Origin: Acidobacteriota bacterium
GTDB taxonomy: Bacteria > Acidobacteriota > UBA4820 > DSQY01
Direction: 5' to 3'
Assembly: GCA_021814085.1 (NCBI GenBank)
Contig: JAKAJA010000130.1
Location: forward strand, 1 to 5,765
Length of the DNA stretch: 5,765 nucleotides
Below the pieces are notes generated by a model. It saw only the letters and a program-made list of their open reading frames with translations. It was not told where the DNA came from and did no database searches. The position numbers and the translations under genes were made by a program. Shown one piece after another: positions 1 to 5,470 of the stretch. The first letter of the stretch is position 1. Each line of letters opens with the position of its first letter.

Positions 1-2016
1 TACCGGGACATCATCGAGCAGTCGCCCATGGCCATCGGCATCCAGCGGCGGGGCGTGATCCTCTACGTCAACGACGCGCTGGCGCGCATCTTCGGCCTCC
101 CCGGCCGCGAATCCATGAGCGGGCGCTCCATATTCGGATTCATCGCCGAAGACCAGCGCGAGCGGGTGATGCGTTTCATCGAGGCCCGAACGTCGGGGCT
201 CGCCGCCCCGGACGCCTACGGCACCATCGCCGTCCGCGCTGACGGGACGCACTTCCCCGCGCACGTGAAAGTGGCACCCGTCACACTCGCCGATGGCCCG
301 GCCCACATCATATTCATGGAGGACTTCACGGAGCAGATCAGGGCGGGGGAGGCGCTCCGCGAGAGCGAGGAGCGGTTCCGCGCCCTGGCGGAGACCACGA
401 CGGCCGCCATATTCATCTACCAGAGGGACAAGTTCATCTACGTGAACCCGGCCACCCAGAAGATGTCCGGGTACAGCAGGGAAGACCTGCTCCGCATGCA
501 TTTCTGGGACCTCGTCCACCCGGATCACAGGGAGTTGGTCCGGGAGCGGGGATTGGCCCGGCAGCGCGGCGAGGCCGTGGAGCCCCACTACGAGTTCAAG
601 ATTCTATGCAAAGACGGCACCGAGCGGTGGGTCGTGTTCAGCGCGGGGATCACGGAACTGAAGGGGAGCCCAGCCGGCATGGGCACCGCCTTCGACATCA
701 CCGAGAGGAAGCGCGCCGAGGACCGCCTGGAGCACCTGGCGCACTTCGATTTTCTCACGGGCCTCCCGAACAGGCTCCTCTTCTATGAGCACCTCGGGGC
801 GGCAATCGCCCGCGCGGGCAAGGAGGGCGGAACACCGAGCGTCATCCTGGCGGACATGGACCGGTTCAAGGACGTCAACGAGGCCCTCGGCCACGACCTC
901 GGCGACCTGGTCCTCCAGGGGATCGCCCGCAGAATGGCCGCCACGGCGGGGACGGAGGCCGAGGTCGCCCGCCTGGGCAGCGACGAGTTCGCCTTCCTCC
1001 TCCACGGCCGCCAGGGGGACGCCGCCCCCGAGGACCTGGCCCGCCGCCTCCTGGCCGACCTCGCCCGTCCCTTCACGGTGGCCGGACAGGAGGTCCAGGT
1101 GTCCCCGAGTTTCGGGCTGTGCACCTACCCGGCCGACGGGGACGACATCGAAGGCCTCATGAATAACGCCGCCGTCGCTCTCTCTCGGGCCCGGGCCCAA
1201 GGCGGCAACACGTTCCAGTGGGTGACATCGGACCTGAGCGCCAAGGCCGCCGAGCAGGCCGCACTCAAGAACAGGCTGAGGAAGGCCATCGAACTCCAGG
1301 AGTTCGAGGTCCACTATCAGCCCATCCTCGACGTGAACGGAAACAGGGTTGTGGCCATGGAAGCCCTCATCCGCTGGAAGCATCCGGAGTTGGGGATGCT
1401 GCCCCCCGTGAAGTTCATCAAGCTGGCGGAAGAGACGGGGCTCATCCTGCCCCTTGGCGAGTGGGTCCTCTATGCGGCCTGCGCGCAGAACAAGGCCTGG
1501 CAGAAGGCCGGGTACGAGCCCGTCCGCGTGAGCGTCAACCTCTCCGCGCGCCAGTTTCAACAACGCGACCTCATGGACACCATCTCTCTCGTACTCAAGT
1601 CCACGGGGCTCGCTCCGCGGTACCTTACCCTCGAGATCACCGAAAGCACGGCCATGGTGGACATGGACAACACCGTAGGCCTCCTCCACGGGCTGAGGGA
1701 TCTGGGCATCTCCATAGCCATCGACGACTTCGGCACGGGCTACTCCTCCTTCTCCTACCTGAAGAAGTTCCCCATCCACGAACTGAAGATCGACCACTCC
1801 TTCGTGCAGGACGTTCCCATGGACGCCGACGACGCCGCCATCGTAAAGGCCGTGGTGACCATGGGGCACGGCCTCAACCTGCGGGTGGTGGCGGAGGGGG
1901 TGGAGAACGCGGCCCAGCAGGAGTTCCTCCAGGCCGTCGGCTGCGATGCCGTCCAGGGCTTCCATTTCCAGGCCCCCGCCCCCGCCAGGGACGTGGAGAG
2001 GCTTCTCGTCCGATAG
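1..2016 (+). CDS. PAS-PAS-GGDEF-EAL cyclic-di-GMP protein, probable phosphodiesterase (5' end missing)
   Basis: Partial: the frame is open from base 1, and the first codons already read like the start of a PAS domain (YRDIIEQSPMAIGI), so the Met at base 28 is internal. Numbering from base 1 (671 residues seen): PAS about 1-110, second PAS about 121-238 ending in the usual DITERKRAE segment, GGDEF about 243-403, EAL about 420-668. In the GGDEF domain the metal and nucleotide motifs are present (DMDRFKDVNEALGH, LGD), but the signature is GSDEF (326-330) and no RxxD inhibitory site lies upstream. The EAL domain keeps every catalytic motif: EAL (Glu454), NLS (Asn513), EITE (Glu545), DDFGTG (Asp575-576), LKID (Lys596), EGVE (Glu632), QGF (Gln652). 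Inferred role: c-di-GMP hydrolysis controlled by sensory PAS domains, the GGDEF domain being possibly regulatory. More PAS or membrane segments may lie upstream. Family assignment is very sure; net enzymatic direction is inference. Confidence 0.96.
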   Translation, partial: YRDIIEQSPMAIGIQRRGVILYVNDALARIFGLPGRESMSGRSIFGFIAEDQRERVMRFIEARTSGLAAPDAYGTIAVRADGTHFPAHVKVAPVTLADGPAHIIFMEDFTEQIRAGEALRESEERFRALAETTTAAIFIYQRDKFIYVNPATQKMSGYSREDLLRMHFWDLVHPDHRELVRERGLARQRGEAVEPHYEFKILCKDGTERWVVFSAGITELKGSPAGMGTAFDITERKRAEDRLEHLAHFDFLTGLPNRLLFYEHLGAAIARAGKEGGTPSVILADMDRFKDVNEALGHDLGDLVLQGIARRMAATAGTEAEVARLGSDEFAFLLHGRQGDAAPEDLARRLLADLARPFTVAGQEVQVSPSFGLCTYPADGDDIEGLMNNAAVALSRARAQGGNTFQWVTSDLSAKAAEQAALKNRLRKAIELQEFEVHYQPILDVNGNRVVAMEALIRWKHPELGMLPPVKFIKLAEETGLILPLGEWVLYAACAQNKAWQKAGYEPVRVSVNLSARQFQQRDLMDTISLVLKSTGLAPRYLTLEITESTAMVDMDNTVGLLHGLRDLGISIAIDDFGTGYSSFSYLKKFPIHELKIDHSFVQDVPMDADDAAIVKAVVTMGHGLNLRVVAEGVENAAQQEFLQAVGCDAVQGFHFQAPAPARDVERLLVR

Positions 2017-2030
2017 GGCGATCACCCCGA
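2016..2030. repeat. Left arm of 15-base inverted repeat
   Basis: GGGCGATCACCCCGA starts at the last base of the EAL-protein stop codon. Its exact reverse complement lies at 2911-2925, across the stop codon of the next gene, so the two arms bracket the YitT-type gene. The match does not extend on either side (2015/2926 and 2031/2910 mismatch). No function is known to me; the arms are about 880 bases apart, so they are not a simple hairpin. Confidence 0.6.
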
Positions 2031-2032
2031 AC

Positions 2033-2037
2033 GGAGG
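2033..2037 (+). promoter_or_regulatory. Ribosome binding site deciding the start of the YitT-type gene
   Basis: GGAGG directly abuts an ATG at 2038 (zero spacing) but lies six bases from a second in-frame ATG at 2044. The normal spacing favours 2044, removing two residues (Met-Ala) from the longest reading. Confidence 0.7.
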
Positions 2038-2043
2038 ATGGCC

Positions 2044-2919
2044 ATGACGGACGCCGGATCCCGGCAGCGACTCAGAGTCCTTCGCACCGTGCAGGACTAC
2101 GCCATCATCACCGCCGGCGCCCTCATCGCCGCGGCGGGGGTGGACCTCTTCCTCACACCAAACAAGGTGGTCTCCGCGGGCGTGACGGGCATCGCCATGC
2201 TCACCCACTTCGTCTGGAAATGGCCCGTGGGCCTGGTGACCCTGGGCCTCAACATCCCCCTGTTCCTCCTGGCCATCCGGTGGGGTGGGGGATTCAAGCT
2301 GCTGGTCAAAACACTTTACGCCACGGTGGTCATGAGCCTGGGCATCGACCTCCTCCAGCCCCTCCTCCCCGCGGTGCAGGGTGACCCTCTCATCTACACC
2401 CTTTTCGGGGGTCTCGTGGACGGCCTCGGCATCGGTCTCGTCCTCCGTGCCGGAGGAACCACCGGAGGCACCGACATCCTCGCCCAGCTTTTCTACCGAT
2501 ACCGCCGGGTCTCCTTCGGGACCGTCTTCCTGGTGAGCAACACCGTCATCCTCCTCGGGGCCATCCCCGTGGTGGGCCTCGTGCCCGTCCTCTATGCCCT
2601 CATCGTCAACTACATCTCCAGCAGGGTCCTGGACACGGTGCAGGAGGGCCTCGGCTACGCCCGCGCCGTGACCATCGTCTCCGAGAAGCCGGAGGAAGTG
2701 CGCCAGGCGATCCTGGAGCAGATCGGCAGGGGCCTCACGGTTCTCCAGGGATGGGGCGGGTTCAGCAAGGAACCGCGGCCGGTCCTCTACGTCGTGGTCT
2801 CGCGTTCGCAGATCAGCGCCCTCAAGCGCCTCATCGCCGACAGGGACCCCGACGCCTTCGTCGTGGTGTCGGAGGCGCACGAAGTTCTAGGCGAGGGGTT
2901 CCGTCCCGTGTCGGGGTGA
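2044..2919 (+). CDS. YitT family membrane protein (DUF161 + DUF2179)
   Basis: A 291-residue polytopic inner-membrane protein of the YitT family, whose transport substrate is not established. Hydrophobic segments lie near 17-36, 44-58, 63-80, 87-104, 118-136 and 159-195. Two family signatures are visible: PNKVVSAGVTGIA (39-51) after the first helix, and RAGGTTGGTDILA (135-147). The cytoplasmic C-terminal DUF2179 domain covers about 206-286 (GYARAVTIVSEKPEEV, then RGLTVLQGWGGFS, then DPDAFVVVSEAHEVLGEGF). Length is normal for the family. I chose ATG 2044 over ATG 2038 because GGAGG at 2033-2037 is correctly spaced only for the former. It follows the c-di-GMP gene by 27 bases and could be co-transcribed with it. 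A perfect inverted repeat flanks it. Family is clear; biochemical role is unknown. Confidence 0.93.
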   Translation: MTDAGSRQRLRVLRTVQDYAIITAGALIAAAGVDLFLTPNKVVSAGVTGIAMLTHFVWKWPVGLVTLGLNIPLFLLAIRWGGGFKLLVKTLYATVVMSLGIDLLQPLLPAVQGDPLIYTLFGGLVDGLGIGLVLRAGGTTGGTDILAQLFYRYRRVSFGTVFLVSNTVILLGAIPVVGLVPVLYALIVNYISSRVLDTVQEGLGYARAVTIVSEKPEEVRQAILEQIGRGLTVLQGWGGFSKEPRPVLYVVVSRSQISALKRLIADRDPDAFVVVSEAHEVLGEGFRPVSG

Positions 2920-2925
2920 TCGCCC
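2911..2925. repeat. Right arm of 15-base inverted repeat
   Basis: TCGGGGTGATCGCCC is the exact reverse complement of 2016-2030. It spans the last two codons and the TGA stop (2917-2919) of the YitT-type gene and the first bases of the intergenic region. Confidence 0.6.
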
Positions 2926-3020
2926 AACGTGGCTGCCGGAATCCCGTCGTTTCATCCTGCACGTGCTCCGCGCCAGCGTTTCGGCGGCCCGCGCTTTTAC
3001 CCTTGGCGAGGCCAGCGGAC

Positions 3021-3048
3021 CCGACACCCGAGCCCGCCGTGTTATTCT
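3021..3048 (+). promoter_or_regulatory. Candidate sigma-70-type promoter upstream of the CMD-like gene
   Basis: CCGACA (3021-3026) and TATTCT (3043-3048) are separated by 16 bases, each matching the -35 and -10 consensus at four of six positions. The -10 candidate lies in GTTATTCTCATACC, a conspicuously AT-rich patch in GC-rich DNA, about 57 bases ahead of the gene start. It sits in the 185-base gap 2920-3104, the largest in the window, where a promoter is expected. The rest of that gap shows no recognisable gene or convincing terminator. Match quality is modest. Confidence 0.3.
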
Positions 3049-3065
3049 CATACCAAGATGTCCGT

Positions 3066-3086
3066 GTGAGGCCCCACTTCCCTCAC
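3066..3086 (+). other. Possible leader hairpin before the CMD-like gene
   Basis: GTGAGG (3066-3071) and CCTCAC (3081-3086) are perfect complements around a nine-base loop, with one further U-G pair possible. The stem ends eight bases before the ribosome binding site. The CCTC of its 3' arm could instead pair with GAGG of that site (3096-3099), a weaker alternative. Any regulatory role is inference. Confidence 0.25.
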
Positions 3087-3094
3087 GAGGAAAA

Positions 3095-3099
3095 GGAGG
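3095..3099 (+). promoter_or_regulatory. Ribosome binding site deciding a GTG start
   Basis: GGAGG lies five bases ahead of GTG at 3105. An ATG at 3100 directly after it is in another frame and is too close. This site fixes the start of the CMD-like gene about 350 bases downstream of the left end of its open frame. Confidence 0.75.
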
Positions 3100-3104
3100 A
3101 TGCC

Positions 3105-3455
3105 GTGCCAAAGCTGCCCAAGGCCTTCACCCAGTTCTCCGATACCTATCCCGATCTCGCGGAGGCTTACGAGACGCTCGCGGGGAGCTGCCACAAGGCG
3201 GGACCCCTCAGCAAGCGCGAGCGCGCCCTGGTGAAACTGGGAATCGCCATCGGCGCCCGCCAGGAGGGGGCCCTCCACTCCCATACCCGGAAGGCCCTGG
3301 AGCTGGGCATCCTGCCTGAAGAGATCCGTCACGCCGCGATTCTGGCGCTGACCACGGTAGGATTTCCCAACATGATGGCGGCCCTCACCTGGATGGAGGA
3401 CCTGCTCCCGGCGAAAAAGAAGGGCAAGGGGAAGGGATCCAAGAGAGGGAAGTGA
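3105..3455 (+). CDS. Carboxymuconolactone decarboxylase / AhpD-like family protein without the CxxC pair
   Basis: A 116-residue all-helical CMD-fold protein. The recognisable core is about 38-100: the helix RERALVKLGIAIGA, then QEGALHSHTRKALELG, EEIRHAAILALTTVGFP and AALTWMED. In AhpD-like relatives the second block reads CxxC...H; here the cysteine positions hold Gln53 and Ala56, while the following His60 is kept. The only cysteine is Cys29, outside the motif. A peroxidase-coupled thiol-disulfide role as in AhpD is therefore unlikely, and true decarboxylase activity cannot be claimed. The C-terminal 13 residues are almost all Lys, Gly, Ser and Arg, a strongly basic tail. Start is GTG 3105, set by GGAGG at 3095-3099. 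It is probably cytoplasmic. It lies 185 bases after the YitT-type gene and 67 bases before the LOG-family gene. Family is sure; function is unknown. Confidence 0.88.
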   Translation: MPKLPKAFTQFSDTYPDLAEAYETLAGSCHKAGPLSKRERALVKLGIAIGARQEGALHSHTRKALELGILPEEIRHAAILALTTVGFPNMMAALTWMEDLLPAKKKGKGKGSKRGK

Positions 3456-3522
3456 AGCCCTCCCCGGGGCCACATCTCTCCGCTCGGGTCGCCCGCCCCG
3501 ACAGGCATGGAGAACGCACCTG

Positions 3523-4104
3523 GTGAAACGCGTCTGCGTGTTCTGCGGTTCGAGCTCGGGTAAGGATCCCCGTCACCGGGATGCCGCCGTGCGCCTCGGG
3601 GGCGCCCTCGCCCGTCAGGGCCTGGGACTCGTCTATGGCGGAGGCTCCATCGGCCTCATGGGAATCCTCGCCGACGCGGCCCTCGCTGGAGGCGGGGAGG
3701 TCACCGGCGTCATCCCAGCCTTCCTCAAAAAGCTGGAGCTCGGACACCTGGGCCTCACGGATCTCAGGGTCGTGGGAACGATGCACGAGCGCAAGGCGCT
3801 CATGGCGGAACTCTCGGACGCCTTCGTCGCCCTTCCCGGCGGGTTCGGCACGGTGGAGGAGTTCTGCGAAGTCCTCACCTGGGCCCAGCTGGGGCTTCAC
3901 GCCAAACCCTGCGCCCTCCTCAACGTGGAGGGGTTCTTCGACCCGTTGCTCGGCCTCTTCGAGGCCCAGGTCGCGGGCGGGTTTCTCTCGCCCGAGCACA
4001 GGGCCCTCGTTATGGTGGAGAGAGCGGTGGACATCCTCGTGGAAAGGCTCCAGGCCTCCATGTCCGAGCCCGGCATCCGCCCCATGGACCTGAGAGACGC
4101 ATGA
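3523..4104 (+). CDS. LOG family protein, probable nucleoside 5'-monophosphate phosphoribohydrolase (TIGR00730-type)
   Basis: A 193-residue Rossmann-fold protein. It begins with the typical KRVCVFCGSSSG strand-loop, followed by YGGGSIGLMG (38-47), GVIPAFL (62-68), MHERK (87-91) and the signature PGGFGTVEE (105-113). Arg90 and Glu112-113 are in the places of the catalytic residues of LOG enzymes, which cleave the N-glycosidic bond of (cytokinin) nucleoside monophosphates to base and ribose 5-phosphate. In bacteria without cytokinins the substrate is probably AMP or a related nucleotide; this is inference. Such proteins are often mislabelled lysine decarboxylases because of the PGGxGTxxE motif. 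Length is normal for the family. GTG 3523 is chosen because the conserved N-terminal strand starts right there, with a GGAG ten bases upstream. It sits 22 bases before the transporter gene, suggesting co-transcription. Confidence 0.94.
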   Translation: MKRVCVFCGSSSGKDPRHRDAAVRLGGALARQGLGLVYGGGSIGLMGILADAALAGGGEVTGVIPAFLKKLELGHLGLTDLRVVGTMHERKALMAELSDAFVALPGGFGTVEEFCEVLTWAQLGLHAKPCALLNVEGFFDPLLGLFEAQVAGGFLSPEHRALVMVERAVDILVERLQASMSEPGIRPMDLRDA

Positions 4105-4126
4105 GGGCGATCCTGGCGGGACGGCC

Positions 4127-4909
4127 GTGATCCCGGCGGTTCTATCCGGCGGCCCCTGGTGGCTCTACCCGGCACTCTTTCTCACGGCTCTCCTGGCCGG
4201 CACGGCGGACACCATCGCCGGCGGGGGCGGGCTCATCACGATCCCCGTCCTCATGAGCTTCGGGTGGTCGCCCCAGGACGCCCTCGGCACGAATAAGTTC
4301 CAGGCCAGCTTCGGGTCGGGGAGCGCCACCCTCCATTTCGTCCGGGCTGGGGCCGTCTCCCTGAAGGCGTGCGCCTGGGGGATCTTCTTCACCGCCGTGG
4401 GCGCGGCCTCGGGCGCATGGGCCGTGGGGCAGGTCCCCGCCGCCTTTCTCAGCCGCCTCATCCCCTTCCTCCTCATCGCCATGGCCTTCTATGTCCTCGT
4501 CACTCCCCGGTTGGGTATGGAGGAGACGGGGTCCCGCATGAGGCCCTTCCCCTTCTACCTCCTTTTCGGCCTCGGCATAGGGTTCTATGACGGCTTCTTT
4601 GGGCCGGGCACGGGGTCCTTCTGGGCCCTCGCCTTCGTACTGTGCCTGGGCCAGGAGATGCGGAAGGCCACGGCCTCCACCAAGGTCATGAACTTCACGA
4701 GCAACATTCTCTCCCTCGCCGTGTTCCTCGCCATGGGGAACGTGCACTTCGTACCGGGGCTCGTCATGGCCGGGGGGCAGTTCCTCGGTGGACGCCTGGG
4801 GGCACGCCTCGTCCTCACCCGCGGGGCAAAACTCGTCCGGCCCGTCCTCATCACCGTGGCCATCGCCATAGCGCTCAAGATGCTCTGGGGGATTTACTCT
4901 GGGAACTAG
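4127..4909 (+). CDS. yfcA: TSUP (TauE/SafE) family membrane transporter, YfcA-like
   Basis: A 260-residue inner-membrane protein with about eight hydrophobic segments. Both halves of the family's internal duplication are visible. The first half has LLAGTADTIAGGGGLITIP (22-40) and ALGTNKFQA (52-60). The second has GFYDGFFGPGTGSF (152-165), then KATASTKVMNFTSN (180-193) and GGQFLGGRLGARLVL (216-230). These blocks and the length agree closely with E. coli YfcA as I remember it. The family exports or takes up small anions such as sulfite, sulfoacetate or other organosulfur compounds; the substrate here cannot be read from sequence. GTG 4127 is the only good start near the first helix; its ribosome binding site (GCGGGA) is weak, so translation may depend on the LOG gene 22 bases upstream. 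A small channel-like membrane gene follows 59 bases downstream. The symbol reflects similarity, not proven orthology. Confidence 0.93.
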   Translation: MIPAVLSGGPWWLYPALFLTALLAGTADTIAGGGGLITIPVLMSFGWSPQDALGTNKFQASFGSGSATLHFVRAGAVSLKACAWGIFFTAVGAASGAWAVGQVPAAFLSRLIPFLLIAMAFYVLVTPRLGMEETGSRMRPFPFYLLFGLGIGFYDGFFGPGTGSFWALAFVLCLGQEMRKATASTKVMNFTSNILSLAVFLAMGNVHFVPGLVMAGGQFLGGRLGARLVLTRGAKLVRPVLITVAIAIALKMLWGIYSGN

Positions 4910-4958
4910 TTGGGGCAGTCTCTCGGAATGAGGGTTCGCCGCGCACAAGCTGCCGGCC

Positions 4959-4964
4959 AGGAGG
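4959..4964 (+). promoter_or_regulatory. Strong ribosome binding site of the channel-like gene
   Basis: AGGAGG, four bases ahead of ATG 4969. The reading frame stays open further upstream into the transporter gene, but this site marks the true start, leaving a 59-base gap in which I see no terminator. Confidence 0.75.
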
Positions 4965-4968
4965 CGCC

Positions 4969-5409
4969 ATGTTCGAACACAAGACCGCACCCATCCTTCC
5001 CAAGGCACTTTTCTACAGACGCCTCGCGCTGAACGCCGGGGCCTCCTCCCTGATCGTGGGCGGGACGCTGGCCATGGGCGTGGCGGGTTACCATTACCTT
5101 GAAGGCCTGCCCTGGATCGACGGCCTGGTGAACGCCTCCATGCTCCTCGGTGGGATGGGACCCGTGGACCCATTGCACACCACGGCGGGGAAGCTTTTCG
5201 CCTCCTTCTACGCCCTCTTCTGCGGGCTGGTCCTCATCGCCGCCACGGGCATTCTCTTCGCGCCAATTTTCCACAGGTTCCTGCACAAGTTCCATCTGGA
5301 GATGGACGATGAGCGCGCATGGCGCGCCAAAGGGACGGCGAAAACCAGGCAAGATAAGCCCGCCGCGCACGAGGCACCCGGTGCCGTCCATCCTCCTTCA
5401 GAGGGCTAG
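4969..5409 (+). CDS. Small two-helix membrane protein, degenerate potassium-channel-like (Ion_trans_2-like)
   Basis: A 146-residue protein: short cytoplasmic N-terminus, hydrophobic helix about 20-40, amphipathic re-entrant-looking segment 44-67, hydrophobic helix about 75-100, then a charged tail (FHRFLHKFHLEMDDE and about 30 polar residues rich in Lys, Ala and Pro). The order helix, AGYHYLEGLPW, pore-helix-like stretch, TTAGKLFASFYALFCG helix resembles the TM1-pore-TM2 unit of K+ channels (compare AGFHFIEGESW of MthK, from memory). At the filter position, where channels have TVGYGD, residues 62-67 read GMGPVD, so K+ selectivity is not expected. No RCK or cyclic-nucleotide domain follows. 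Start ATG 4969 is fixed by AGGAGG at 4959-4964. It is likely co-transcribed with the YfcA-like gene. The channel relationship is my inference; the gene itself is solid, its function unknown. Confidence 0.85.
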   Translation: MFEHKTAPILPKALFYRRLALNAGASSLIVGGTLAMGVAGYHYLEGLPWIDGLVNASMLLGGMGPVDPLHTTAGKLFASFYALFCGLVLIAATGILFAPIFHRFLHKFHLEMDDERAWRAKGTAKTRQDKPAAHEAPGAVHPPSEG

Positions 5410-5442
5410 CGGGCTGCGAAGGGGTTGGCGGCGCAAGTGACG

Positions 5443-5454
5443 GCCACGCGTGGC
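5443..5454. repeat. 12-base perfect palindrome between convergent genes
   Basis: GCCACGCGTGGC is self-complementary and lies in the 61-base gap between two converging genes. As a hairpin it gives only a four-base stem with a CGCG loop and has no T-run, so it is not a convincing intrinsic terminator. A protein-binding site is possible but unsupported. Confidence 0.3.
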
Positions 5455-5470
5455 GATCCCGGGCGGACCG

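Noticed and set aside
28..30. ATG 28 as the true start of the PAS-GGDEF-EAL gene
   Set aside because: Codons 1-27 already encode the conserved beginning of a PAS domain, and no ribosome binding site precedes base 28.
1218..2384. A 388-codon plus-strand frame overlapping the EAL domain and the YitT-type gene
   Set aside because: It is Arg/Gly/Pro/His-rich, of low complexity, and out of frame with two recognised genes.
604..2880. A 758-codon open frame on the minus strand across the c-di-GMP and YitT-type genes
   Set aside because: Its product is rich in Gly, His, Glu, Asp and Val with no domain, the typical antisense shadow of GC-rich genes. Both plus-strand genes beneath it are unmistakable.
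3100..3102. ATG immediately after the GGAGG as start of a gene
   Set aside because: It is out of frame with the CMD-like protein and has no spacing from the ribosome binding site.
2751..3104. N-terminal extension of the CMD-like protein using the full open frame
   Set aside because: The extension overlaps the YitT-type gene, has no recognisable domain, and a well-placed GGAGG marks GTG 3105 as the start.
3835..3861. Lysine decarboxylase label suggested by the PGGFGTVEE motif
   Set aside because: This motif belongs to the LOG phosphoribohydrolase family; the protein lacks the features of PLP-dependent lysine decarboxylases.
4142..5173. A 343-codon minus-strand frame opposite the YfcA-like gene
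   Set aside because: Composition is that of an antisense shadow; no motif; it covers a clear transporter gene.
5410..5470. Bidirectional intrinsic terminator between the convergent genes
   Set aside because: The only dyad is a four-base stem with no T-run on either strand, so a rho-independent terminator cannot be supported.
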